This document shows, piece after piece, positions 31,043-39,768 of a stretch of DNA of 49,123 nucleotides. The DNA comes from Paracoccaceae bacterium (GTDB lineage: Bacteria > Pseudomonadota > Alphaproteobacteria > Rhodobacterales > Rhodobacteraceae). The translations under genes and the position numbers were made by a program. Each line of letters begins with the position of its first letter. The first letter of the stretch is position 1. The notes beneath the pieces are model-generated. The model ran no database searches. It was not told the origin of the DNA and saw nothing but the letters and a program-made list of their open reading frames with translations. The stretch covers positions 1-49,123 of the forward strand of contig JABURR010000043.1 of NCBI GenBank assembly GCA_014762635.1. Reading direction: 5' to 3'.

Positions 31043-33667
31043 TCAAGAAAAGGACGCGCCAACGAATCCGAGTTGTCTCTGCGTGCGCTCAATTGATGCC
31101 AAGTCATTTGACGCATCTTTATCGCTTGACTTCAGTAATTCCGATATGCGCTCGAGCTTTCTTATGTTGTTAGCAATGATTTCCACTTCTGACTCTACCA
31201 TAACATCATTTTTTCTAACCGCTTCAGACCATGCGGTCAGACCATCACAAATAGCCCGAACAACCTCTTTGGTTTGAATTTTTTGATCAAACAATTCGAA
31301 TCCAAGATCAGCTACGTGTAAATTGTCTCGCGGCCTCTCAATAGAAAATCTCCTGTACTTAATTGCCTGGTCGGCCAGCCAATTTTGATCGTGCACAAGA
31401 CTGTTAAACATTTCCGGCTCCAAATAGCTGTTTTGAATTTTCTCAGATATCTTTTCGGTTCCATCTTGGGCGTGCCTAGAGGCTTCCAAATAGCTCCCTC
31501 TCTGCTGTGCGAGATCAATTAAGTTTTTGACCGCAATTAAATATGCATCCAAGCCCGGATCTCGCTTTCTTGATTTAAAGCGTTTCTTTTCGGCGTACGA
31601 CTTCAATCCCTGCCAATCGCTTACGCCTGTCTTAGCGGCCACCACATATTCAAAAAGCTCGCTGCGTGTACATGAGTTGTTCAACGCATTGGTACAAGCA
31701 TCGTCGGCCTCTGCGTACCTTGGTGGTTTCACTGTGAGGTAAGTCCTGGCAAGCATACACCACGCATCCCCATTCTTCGGGTTCCTCAGAACCAAATCCT
31801 TGGCAAGCACCAAGGCCGGATCTGGATCTCCCTCGTCAAGGCAACTAATTATTTTCCGAATAGTCCTCCCAATTTCACGCGCTTGTTCCTTTTCACTTTT
31901 GCGCATAATTGCGCATCTTCTCTCGATTTCGCTGGCCTTCGCGCCTAGCTTTCTTTTTAGAATTCCGGTTGACGCGACCAATTCCTTCGAAGTTGAAAGA
32001 GAAAAATCTCCTCGGGCATTTTCCTTTTTTCCCAAAAGGTGAAACGACTGGAGCTCGTTTATGCAGTCAAATAGAGATTTTTTTGATATTTCGACAACCT
32101 CAAGCAACTCGTCAAACGTAACGTCATCAAGCTTGACCACCGCAAACAGTACTGTCGCGCTACCGTTCGTGAGCCGATCTAGCTCTCTTTTGAAAGCAAA
32201 CTCTCTAACGTCTTCGCCGTCATGGGACGACCATCTCTCACAAATCTCTTTAGGCTGCTCGCCTAAACTGGCCATCCGAACGATGGCGCTCGCAAAGAGA
32301 GGTGAACCAGATGATGCCGAATAAATTTGCCCGGAAAGACGAGACTTAAATCGCTCCAGCTCGAACTGCTCACACAAGTTGTCGATATGAAGGCTGAACG
32401 ACTCTTTATCTAGTCCAGATATCTTTACGACAGACGTGGGGGAAAGGCCCTGATCAAGGCGGGATGTCAGTAGAAATTTACTACCAGCATGCTCCCGATC
32501 GACGGTCCTAAAGCCAACCTCCTGCAGCACAGTCGCACATTTTCGTTGTTCGTCCGGTGACAGACTGTCTAGGTCATCAACAACAACAAACGACGGCCTG
32601 TAGGTTAAAGCATCAACTAGCACGTCCGCGTATTCTTCTTCCTCTGCGTCTTCATCCACCGAACTTTCCCCTGCCAAAATCGAAATCAGCCGGTGCAGAA
32701 GCTCCTCGACGGTCGAGAAATCGTGACGAGTTGTTTTGACCATCGCGCCGCGTAGCGCTGCGTAGGTGGTTTTCTTGGCAGATACCCAAGCAACATACTC
32801 GAACTCACCGGCGCCAGAGGAGACCAATTCTTCGCAGAACCGATAAGCTACTGACGTCTTTCCCAGACCGCCAATGCCGGAGATCAATTTAACTGGACTT
32901 CGACGATCAAGAAGCCAGGTTCTTAGAGTTGATAGCTCCTTCTCTCTTCCCACGAATTTAACCATATCCGGATCTCTCGGCGGGAGATTGGATGGAATGG
33001 CGTCTCTTTCCGGCGTAGAATCTGACGCGGATATAATTCTGTCTGAGAACAAAAATGCCCAATCCTCAGAGGAGTTCTCCGCGGGTCGACATTCATCAAG
33101 TTTGCGTATATAGACCGAGCCTTTTTGATATGCAGGTTTCTTCTTAGGTGTGCTCGGGCCCGTCTTAATGAATTTAATAGGTTCGTCAGCACGTCGTCTT
33201 CTTGGAACTAACAGCAGGAGAATATTTACTCCTCCGATACTCAAAGTATTTTGAAATAGCTCAACATCTCGCCCTGTGTGCGACTTAATGCGCTTTGAGA
33301 TATCACCGAGATCCAATTCTTGGTCGCAACCTAAGATTCTATCTCCGCCAGAATCCTCCACTCCAAAGACGATATAGCCACCGAATGAATTATGAAAAGA
33401 GACAATGTCTTTTACGAGCTCATGGGTTTCCATCTTGTGAGATTGCCTAGCATCATCATCTGGCTTCTCGCTGAGTGTAGGTGGTTTTCTCTTGAAGTCC
33501 CACAGCTCAGTTTCAAAAGAAAGCGGTTTCCCGCCTGGAAAAATATAGGACAGAATAGCTTCGCTAATATCGGTGTCTCTTACAAGCTGAAAAAGGTTGC
33601 TCTTAATGGATTCTGCTTGCACGGTATTAGCCTTCCTATTTTTTTCATCTTCAAGGGTACCTAGCAT
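31043..33667 (-). CDS. AlbA/Schlafen-STAND NTPase with helical repeats (putative defence protein)
   Basis: This 874-residue protein has three parts. Residues about 45-200 form an AlbA_2 (Schlafen-like) domain: ETELWDFKRK, VKDIVSFHNSFGGYIVFGVEDSGGD. Residues about 235-600 form a STAND/NB-ARC-like NTPase: VGREKELSTL, Walker A SGIGGLGKTS (about 264-272), Walker B FVVVDDLD (about 361-367), and SKFLLTSR. The C-terminal 270 residues look like TPR-type repeats (NPKNGDAWCMLARTYLTV). A sensor-NTPase-effector layout is typical of anti-phage STAND proteins, but this exact one is not known to me. The start MLGTLEDEK at 33667 is tentative. AT-rich. Confidence 0.85.
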   Translation of the reverse strand: MLGTLEDEKNRKANTVQAESIKSNLFQLVRDTDISEAILSYIFPGGKPLSFETELWDFKRKPPTLSEKPDDDARQSHKMETHELVKDIVSFHNSFGGYIVFGVEDSGGDRILGCDQELDLGDISKRIKSHTGRDVELFQNTLSIGGVNILLLLVPRRRRADEPIKFIKTGPSTPKKKPAYQKGSVYIRKLDECRPAENSSEDWAFLFSDRIISASDSTPERDAIPSNLPPRDPDMVKFVGREKELSTLRTWLLDRRSPVKLISGIGGLGKTSVAYRFCEELVSSGAGEFEYVAWVSAKKTTYAALRGAMVKTTRHDFSTVEELLHRLISILAGESSVDEDAEEEEYADVLVDALTYRPSFVVVDDLDSLSPDEQRKCATVLQEVGFRTVDREHAGSKFLLTSRLDQGLSPTSVVKISGLDKESFSLHIDNLCEQFELERFKSRLSGQIYSASSGSPLFASAIVRMASLGEQPKEICERWSSHDGEDVREFAFKRELDRLTNGSATVLFAVVKLDDVTFDELLEVVEISKKSLFDCINELQSFHLLGKKENARGDFSLSTSKELVASTGILKRKLGAKASEIERRCAIMRKSEKEQAREIGRTIRKIISCLDEGDPDPALVLAKDLVLRNPKNGDAWCMLARTYLTVKPPRYAEADDACTNALNNSCTRSELFEYVVAAKTGVSDWQGLKSYAEKKRFKSRKRDPGLDAYLIAVKNLIDLAQQRGSYLEASRHAQDGTEKISEKIQNSYLEPEMFNSLVHDQNWLADQAIKYRRFSIERPRDNLHVADLGFELFDQKIQTKEVVRAICDGLTAWSEAVRKNDVMVESEVEIIANNIRKLERISELLKSSDKDASNDLASIERTQRQLGFVGASFS

Positions 33668-33889
33668 CAGTGAAAATCGCAATCCATATCGCCCAAGTCT
33701 CCACTCGCGAGCACCGCACACATTGGGTGTTTCGGCGTTGTACGAGTTTTTTCCCGTTCCTTGCATGAAGGGTTCAGATGAGCATCACGTTCCCTGTCTG
33801 CGCATAGTGGACATCCGTGCAAGACGCCGCGAACGGTAGTTCTTCGCCCCAAAGTTACCGTTTGCTACCCTGATACGGGTCCCGTCGCT

Positions 33890-34105
33890 CTACTGCGGCT
33901 CGTCCCTTTTGATCTCAACTGAACGCGACCCACACTTCTGACAATAGACATTGCCAGTGGACTGCTTCTTGGTCCGCACTTCGACAAAGTCAAACCCTGT
34001 CCAGCTCACCTTTTGCCGGAACCAATCGTTCATCGCACAGGTCTTCCAGCCGCTGTGTCCGCAGTCTCGGCAGACGGCCGGATATGTCCAATAGTCCCAG
34101 CTCAT
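33890..34105 (-). CDS. Small zinc-ribbon protein coupled to PolB
   Basis: This 71-residue protein has CRDC (Cys12, Cys15) and CQKC (Cys55, Cys58), enough for one zinc-ribbon. The ATG overlaps the polB stop (ATGA), so it is translated with the polymerase and is probably part of the element's replication or integration machinery. It may bind DNA or modulate PolB or Cas1. No family is recognised. Confidence 0.75.
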   Translation of the reverse strand: MSWDYWTYPAVCRDCGHSGWKTCAMNDWFRQKVSWTGFDFVEVRTKKQSTGNVYCQKCGSRSVEIKRDEPQ

Positions 34106-36852
34106 GTGCTCTTCTCCATCGGATTTTCCCACTTTCTCGCAATGCCATAGATGGCCTCAGCCGTTGCCACCGGGTCGGCCTGCCCATGCGCCCCAACCTT
34201 GTTGGCCTCTTTCCCAATCAGGCCGACAGTCTCCACAAACACATGCCTCCTCCGGGTCGGGCCTCTGTCCATGAAGTCACCGTTTTCGAACTTGTCTTCG
34301 GTGCTCATGTGGAACTGCGCCAGAGCTTCGGCATAGGTTTTGAGCTGATTGACATTGACCGATGCTCCTGTGATCCGATCAAAGGCAAGGTCAACTGCCC
34401 TGGTAGCATTGCGCTCAAATGGTGCGATTGGCTTTGGTCTGCTAGTTTTGTGCGGTCGCCCTCTTTGCGTCGGGTCCACCTCGACAGGCTCTTCAGCTTC
34501 AGAAAACGCACCCGAACGGGCAATGAAGGCCGTCAGGAACCCGAAGGGCTTCACTTGCTCTGCATAGGGTTTACCTTCGTTCCTGGAATCCATCCATTTC
34601 AGCAAGGCGGGACTGGTCGCTCCGTATCGGCTGATGCAAGGCAATCCGAACGCAGGGTGATAGTCCAGTTTGACAATGTTCGGGCTGTCTCCGTGTGCCG
34701 CCTCAATGACCTTCAGCCAGTAGTGATGCTGCCAGATGCTCACACCAGTTGCGGATGCCCCTGCATCGGGAATGCCAAGGTCATCAGGCAGATCATCAGC
34801 GCCATAGGGTGCCAACAGATGCCCAAGCCCATGCGCGGATGCCTTGCGCAGAACTGGTTTGCCATCCTGGTCCAGGTTGAAGAGGGCATAGCGCTTGGCC
34901 GATATCGCGAGGCAATAGAGAGGCTCATGCACGTTGGTGCCTGGCTTGAAGTTGGCGTCTTCAACATCAAGGATCGATCCGGGCTTGCGATAGGGGTTGA
35001 GGGCCTTAAACCAATCGATCACAGCGCGACCACGTTGCAGGAAGGTTTCGCGATCCATGTCTTTGGGCTTGGCCATAGCCAGACTGTCGGTGTCACAGAA
35101 CACCCAGCCCAGGCCCTGGTCTGATGCGACACGCTCCGACAATGCCAGCATGAGCCGCGCCGCCCCGGTGATCAGTGTTCCCAAGAGCGGATGGAAATAC
35201 CTGCCGGGTTCTTCGACAGCCAATATCGTGACGCTCTGTCGCTCACCGCTCGGTCCGTAAACATCTAGCGGCTCAGGCTTGGGCGCGTCATCCCGATTGA
35301 CCTCAATGAAGATGCCGTAGCTGGTCGAGTTGGCAACTATCTTGATGGCCTGTTGAACCGGATCGCCCTTTGCCCTTGCTTCGTCGCGCAGGTCGATCAA
35401 CCGCGTGAACACATCCTCTGTCGCGGGATCGACGCGGTAGGCGGGATTGCCGAACAGGTCGATCTTTTGCAGATCAGATTGTACGCCCACCGGAACAAAC
35501 GTCATTGCCTTGTCAATGATTGGCGTCTTGCCGGTCAGCACTTTGGATGCCACGCAATCGGCTAGCGTGTACCAAAGCGGCTCAGGGTTGGTGATGTGGT
35601 TCAAGCCGATAGTGTTGGTTTTGCCATCGTATTTGGCCCGCACAGGCAAAAGGTCGCCAGCCGTCCTGATCTGTACGAGAGTGCGCAGATGCTTCCACGT
35701 CGCAGGTACCTGCATGTCTTCGAGCGATACGGTATTCAAGAAGTCTTGGACCCGGTCTGTATCGTCCTCAATTGCGATTTCTTCTCCGATGATGAAATCC
35801 CATAACCCCATCAGCGCACTGACCGTTGGATACATGGATTTGAAGTCGCAGTAGAGAACCTGCGTCGGCTCGCGCCTGATCCGCACTTCGGCGCGCCCGC
35901 CATAATAGGCACACATGATCTGGCCAAATATCTCGCGGGGGAAGTCCGGCAGATTTCCCAGAAAGGGTTTGATCTGCATCTGCTTGAGGTAGGCCTTTCC
36001 GATGCTGGCCTCGCTCAGAATTCGGTGGACGCCAGTCTCAAGGCAGTGTGCATCATAGCGCTTGGACAGCTCTTCAAAGCACTCCCAGGTCGCTTGGACA
36101 TCTGTGCGGGCATAATCGAGATAATCCGGCGTAATCGGCCCGCCATGCTCATCTGTCTTGAGCTTCTGCACGGGTGTCTTGAGGAACTGGCACAGGCTGT
36201 CCAAGGAAAAGCTGCGACTGGTCAATGCCGCAGCCAATGTTTTGACGTCCACAAAGTATCCACGGTTATGGCCCACTTTCAGTCCGCGTTTACGCATGCC
36301 TCGTGGCGTGTCCTGTTTGCCGGGCTTGGCAAAATCGATGAGCGCAGCCCGTGCGCTCAAATGCTTCACCCTGATCTGCGGATCGCTCTTGTAGCGCGTC
36401 AAATGGAAGGTGAAGCCACCACGCATTGAGCCACGTGCAGCCCCGTGATTGATCGCGATCCGCGATATATCGAAAGGCAGATTGAAGCCGATCAACAGGC
36501 CGTTGCGCAGGTAGGCGATTTTGAGAAACACATCCTTGCGGAATTGATCAGCTGACAAGAGCTTCAAACCATGATGCGTTGCATAGTGCTTGATCACGGC
36601 AAGATCGCCTTCCGAGACCGTATCCAAGTCCCAAAAGAGGCCTTCTTCGGTCAGGTCACCGGATTTCCGGATTTGGTAGACGCCGACCCGCAAGCTCTGG
36701 GCGGCATCCACGGCGGTCTCGCAGTCAAAGATCAGCACCCAAGGTGAGGGCCTATCCTCTCCCTGGCCTGCTGGCTTGGCGGCCAAGGGGCGTGCGCCGG
36801 GCTTTTCGGTATAGGCCCGCACAAAGATTTCCGAGGGGCTGCGCAGGCTCAT
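34102..36852 (-). CDS. polB: Family B DNA polymerase of the casposon-like element
   Basis: This 916-residue polymerase has complete proofreading and polymerase sites: Exo I FDCETA (Asp43, Glu45), Exo II GFNLPFD (Asp128), Exo III YARTD (Asp251), the YYGGRAE link motif, Pol A DFKSMYP (Asp336), Pol B KIVANSTSYG (504-513) and Pol C CDTDS (Asp587, Asp589). The PolB is thought to copy or fill in the element. The start at 36852 overlaps the HNH stop, and the stop overlaps the zinc-ribbon gene. An in-frame start at 36906 is rejected. Whether it is protein-primed cannot be told. Confidence 0.95.
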   Translation of the reverse strand: MSLRSPSEIFVRAYTEKPGARPLAAKPAGQGEDRPSPWVLIFDCETAVDAAQSLRVGVYQIRKSGDLTEEGLFWDLDTVSEGDLAVIKHYATHHGLKLLSADQFRKDVFLKIAYLRNGLLIGFNLPFDISRIAINHGAARGSMRGGFTFHLTRYKSDPQIRVKHLSARAALIDFAKPGKQDTPRGMRKRGLKVGHNRGYFVDVKTLAAALTSRSFSLDSLCQFLKTPVQKLKTDEHGGPITPDYLDYARTDVQATWECFEELSKRYDAHCLETGVHRILSEASIGKAYLKQMQIKPFLGNLPDFPREIFGQIMCAYYGGRAEVRIRREPTQVLYCDFKSMYPTVSALMGLWDFIIGEEIAIEDDTDRVQDFLNTVSLEDMQVPATWKHLRTLVQIRTAGDLLPVRAKYDGKTNTIGLNHITNPEPLWYTLADCVASKVLTGKTPIIDKAMTFVPVGVQSDLQKIDLFGNPAYRVDPATEDVFTRLIDLRDEARAKGDPVQQAIKIVANSTSYGIFIEVNRDDAPKPEPLDVYGPSGERQSVTILAVEEPGRYFHPLLGTLITGAARLMLALSERVASDQGLGWVFCDTDSLAMAKPKDMDRETFLQRGRAVIDWFKALNPYRKPGSILDVEDANFKPGTNVHEPLYCLAISAKRYALFNLDQDGKPVLRKASAHGLGHLLAPYGADDLPDDLGIPDAGASATGVSIWQHHYWLKVIEAAHGDSPNIVKLDYHPAFGLPCISRYGATSPALLKWMDSRNEGKPYAEQVKPFGFLTAFIARSGAFSEAEEPVEVDPTQRGRPHKTSRPKPIAPFERNATRAVDLAFDRITGASVNVNQLKTYAEALAQFHMSTEDKFENGDFMDRGPTRRRHVFVETVGLIGKEANKVGAHGQADPVATAEAIYGIARKWENPMEKST

Positions 36853-37226
36853 ACCTCGGCCTCCGGCGCATGGGGTAAGACATGCTCGGCTTGGTCCAAA
36901 AGCCAATGGCCGTAGCCTGCCAATGTCGCGGCAATCATTTTCAGGAAGTCCGACACGGCGATCAGATATCGCGCTATGGTTTCCATCTGCGGATTTTTGG
37001 TGGTCGGCGCATAGTCATAGTCTTTCTCGAGATCGCTCTGTTCCCGGTGGCAGGTGCTGCACAACACAGCCGCATCGTCATGGAACTTGCGCGGGGCGAC
37101 ATGGGCCAGTTCCATTGCCGCGGGGCTTTTGCAATAGCCGCAGCCCACGCAGATCGGGTTACGGGTCCGTAGCCGCTTGAAGTCCTTCTCCCGACGCGTT
37201 TCGATATCATCATATGTTCTGGACAT
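36849..37226 (-). CDS. HNH-type endonuclease-like protein
   Basis: This 125-residue protein has a zinc/HNH core at 26-60: CVGCGYC, ELAHVAPRKF (His42), then HDDAAVLCSTCH (Cys56, Cys59, His60). The middle Asn position of HNH appears to be Asp51, so activity is uncertain. A hydrophobic helix (about 87-110) follows. HNH genes are a regular part of casposons. It is coupled to polB by a 4-base overlap and lies 11 bases after the helix-turn-helix gene. Confidence 0.85.
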   Translation of the reverse strand: MSRTYDDIETRREKDFKRLRTRNPICVGCGYCKSPAAMELAHVAPRKFHDDAAVLCSTCHREQSDLEKDYDYAPTTKNPQMETIARYLIAVSDFLKMIAATLAGYGHWLLDQAEHVLPHAPEAEV

Positions 37227-37237
37227 AGGGTCTCTCC

Positions 37238-37813
37238 TTAGTTTGATACGATTTGGTAGATTTCATGGAACGCCGGAGCTTCTGCCGCGGCGTGCCGATA
37301 GAGGGCATTGGGATCTGTTTCGAAAGGAACGAAGGTCCCGCGCACATCCGTCAGCCCGTCGCCATCGAACGGCTCAAGCCAGCTCAGGTCGTTGGACCTC
37401 AGGAATGCGCCAGCCGCGTGGAAATACTCACCCGCCTTCTGCGCCTCCGCGAAACTGCCCACAGTAACAGACCGGGTCTGGCCGCCGGAGATCGTGGCGA
37501 CACGACGCGGGCGATCATCCGTCAGCACCCAGCCCCTGCTGGATCGGACAGCAAGCTGGTGTCCATAGATGAACCTGCGCAGCCGTTCAGCGGATACGCC
37601 CGCGGACTGGGCTGCGGCCTTTTGGGTTGCACCACGCCGCATGGCCTTGAGCGCAGCCTCGAGCTGATCGTCTGGGTCGGGAGCACGCGCCCCTGATGCG
37701 CTCGCCTCGGTGATAGCGGGATGCCCGCGTGCCTGGGATCGGCTCAGGCCCTTTGCCAAGCCGCGCTCAATGCGGCGGCGGTACTCCGCTTTGTAGTCGC
37801 GTTTGCGTGCCAT
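37238..37813 (-). CDS. Helix-turn-helix protein of the casposon-like element
   Basis: This 191-residue protein has a basic N-terminus (MARKRDYKAEYRRRIERGLAKG) followed by a helix-turn-helix at about 55-85 (ALKAMRRGATQKAAAQ, SAGVSAERLRRFIYGH). The C-terminal part has no recognised domain. It is probably DNA-binding: a regulator of the operon or a factor that recognises the element ends. It is the first gene of a tight unit with HNH, polB and zinc-ribbon. The start is near AGGCCAG; ATG at 37813. Confidence 0.78.
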   Translation of the reverse strand: MARKRDYKAEYRRRIERGLAKGLSRSQARGHPAITEASASGARAPDPDDQLEAALKAMRRGATQKAAAQSAGVSAERLRRFIYGHQLAVRSSRGWVLTDDRPRRVATISGGQTRSVTVGSFAEAQKAGEYFHAAGAFLRSNDLSWLEPFDGDGLTDVRGTFVPFETDPNALYRHAAAEAPAFHEIYQIVSN

Positions 37814-37923
37814 GAGCTGGCCTCCAAGACATGCCGGGCAGGGTTGCCCGGTATGCCGGCATTAGCTCAGACCACTTAGATTCGTCAGACTGGACAAACG
37901 GATAAAGTTTCAAACATTAACTC

Positions 37924-38607
37924 TTAAAGGGAATTCAGAAATTCTTCGAATTGCCTTTGGATAATATTTATATGTTTGCGAAGGGCATCATCACCAAACC
38001 CCTTGCCGTAGACGTCAAGGTCCGGGTTTGCATTTTTGATGCTTTTTCGGACAATTTCCGCCTTTTCTTTGTTAGAAATATCAATGGCTTCTGGGTATCC
38101 CTTGAAAAGCAAATATGCATGCCTTTGAATTAAATTCCCATTTGATGGGCGGCCAATTTTTGGTTTTATTTTTACTTCTGGAAAGTCTTCTGGGGAAATT
38201 ATTCTAATGCGATGATATTTGTAAACTGCATCCCAAGCGGTGTCTTGCACCCAATCGACAGTTGGATTTTCCCAGAATTCTGCATCAATCCGGCGCGGCG
38301 TCCTTGCAGGTTTCGGCTTCGCCGGAAACCCAAAGGCAGATAGCTCTTCCTCCTGGAGCCACTCCAACAGGTCGGCCTTCATATCTTCTATGATCTTTGC
38401 CCGCTGACGTGGGGCATCCGAAATCTTCTGAATTGAACCAACAATGCTTGCCAGCGCTGCTAGAGGGTCTTGTCCAGCGTCAACTTTGGGAGGGGAATAG
38501 CTCCCCAGTGCATCATAGTCTTCACGCCGCTTCTCGTTCGACCAAGCATACCAAGCCTCATCCAAGGGCGTGCCTTTTTCCCATATTTCGCGAGGCTTTA
38601 GGGGCAT
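37924..38607 (-). CDS. Unknown 227-residue protein divergent from cas1
   Basis: I do not recognise a family. The N-terminal part is Pro/Lys-rich (MPLKPREIWEKGTPLDEAW), with a long helical middle. The C-terminal part has GRPSNGNLIQRHAYLLFKGYPEAIDISNKEKAEIVRKSI and looks like a small helical DNA-related domain, though this is a guess. It is AT-richer than polB. It is divergent from cas1 with only 49 bases between the starts, so the two may share control. Confidence 0.7.
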   Translation of the reverse strand: MPLKPREIWEKGTPLDEAWYAWSNEKRREDYDALGSYSPPKVDAGQDPLAALASIVGSIQKISDAPRQRAKIIEDMKADLLEWLQEEELSAFGFPAKPKPARTPRRIDAEFWENPTVDWVQDTAWDAVYKYHRIRIISPEDFPEVKIKPKIGRPSNGNLIQRHAYLLFKGYPEAIDISNKEKAEIVRKSIKNANPDLDVYGKGFGDDALRKHINIIQRQFEEFLNSL

Positions 38608-38656
38608 TTTGCGGTATGATTTCCGGAGCGCTTTTGTGATCTATTTGGAGCCCAAG

Positions 38657-39757
38657 ATGTTTGTAGCACCCGTTGAGAGTCAAGCTTCGCAGCCTGCGGA
38701 TGAATGGGCCGAACGGTCGCAATACTGGCTCGCAAGCATCCGGAGCCATACCCCCAAGCGCAAACGTCGAGAGCGCCAGCGCACTCCCCTTATACTAGCC
38801 GGTCAGGGCATGTCCCTGCGCGTCGAAAAATCGACTTTGTTGATCTCGGACGGGCACACGCACTTTCCAGATGAAGCACGGCGATATCGCTTCTTCCCAG
38901 GCGACCTGTCGCTACCAACGCGTATCGTGCTGGTGGATGGCTCCGGACAGATCACACTGGATGCCCTCGACTGGTTAGCTGACCAAGGGGTCACGCTTGT
39001 CCGGCTCAGATGGAATGGGCAACTCGCTTGCGCCATGGGCGCGAACCCCAGTGCGGTGGATCGCAAGGCCCTTGCATGGCAGATAGAAACCCAATCCAGC
39101 GAAACGGCTCGGTTGAAGTTTGCCGTCCCCTTGATTGGGGCCAAGGCAAGAGCAACCCTTGCCAACCTGCGAGATATACTCCCGCCGTCGCAATCCCGCG
39201 ACAAAGCTATCGATACGGCAAAGGCCGTTATCAGCGAACTCCCCAATGCGCCGCCGAACAGCATTGGAGAACTCCTGGCAACCGAAGGCCGGGTTGCCGC
39301 AGGCTACTTCTTTGCCTGGCGATCTCTGCAAATCCGCTGGAAGGCCGAAGGCAGGCATCCGATCCATGACGATTGGCGACACTATTTCTCACGGGCGTCT
39401 CTCAACGCCGATGTCAGAAAGCGCAACCGGGATGCGACCCATCCGGTGAATGCCATGCTCAACTACGCCTATCGCATTTTAGAAACGCATGTCCGCATTG
39501 GTGCCATTGCCGATGGGTATGATCCCACGTTCGGCCTGTTGCACCATCGCACTGACCGTGAAGTCCAATCCTTTGTTTACGATCTCATGGAGCCCTTGCG
39601 CCCCGTCGTGGATCGGGCCGTCCTCGACTTGGTGATGAACGAGACATTCACCGGAGCAGACTTTATCCGGCAAACAGACGGTGTATGCCGTCTCTCGCCC
39701 GATTTGGCTCGAATGGTTGTCCATCGCGTACAGCAGCACCTTCAGCAACCAAGCTGA
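38657..39757 (+). CDS. cas1: Solo Cas1 integrase (casposase-like)
   Basis: This 366-residue Cas1 has an N-terminal beta-domain (about 45-125: RIVLVDGSGQITLDALDWLADQGVTLVRLRWNG) and the catalytic helical domain. Candidate metal ligands are Glu210 (LLATEGRVAAGYFFAW), His296 (FGLLHHRTDREVQ) and Asp309/Glu312 (FVYDLMEPLRPVVD), with the family motif HPVNAMLNYAYRILE. The long basic N-terminal tail (KRKRRERQR) is unlike many CRISPR Cas1 proteins. With no cas2 or array, and with polB and terminal repeats, a casposase role is inferred. The ATG at 38657 follows TTTGGAG. It ends 11 bases before the right inverted repeat. Confidence 0.95.
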   Translation: MFVAPVESQASQPADEWAERSQYWLASIRSHTPKRKRRERQRTPLILAGQGMSLRVEKSTLLISDGHTHFPDEARRYRFFPGDLSLPTRIVLVDGSGQITLDALDWLADQGVTLVRLRWNGQLACAMGANPSAVDRKALAWQIETQSSETARLKFAVPLIGAKARATLANLRDILPPSQSRDKAIDTAKAVISELPNAPPNSIGELLATEGRVAAGYFFAWRSLQIRWKAEGRHPIHDDWRHYFSRASLNADVRKRNRDATHPVNAMLNYAYRILETHVRIGAIADGYDPTFGLLHHRTDREVQSFVYDLMEPLRPVVDRAVLDLVMNETFTGADFIRQTDGVCRLSPDLARMVVHRVQQHLQQPS

Positions 39758-39768
39758 CCTCACCCACA

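Noticed and set aside
38657-39757. Cas1 as part of a CRISPR-Cas locus
   Set aside because: No cas2, no effector genes and no direct-repeat array were seen anywhere in the window, whereas PolB, HNH, helix-turn-helix and terminal inverted repeats are all present.
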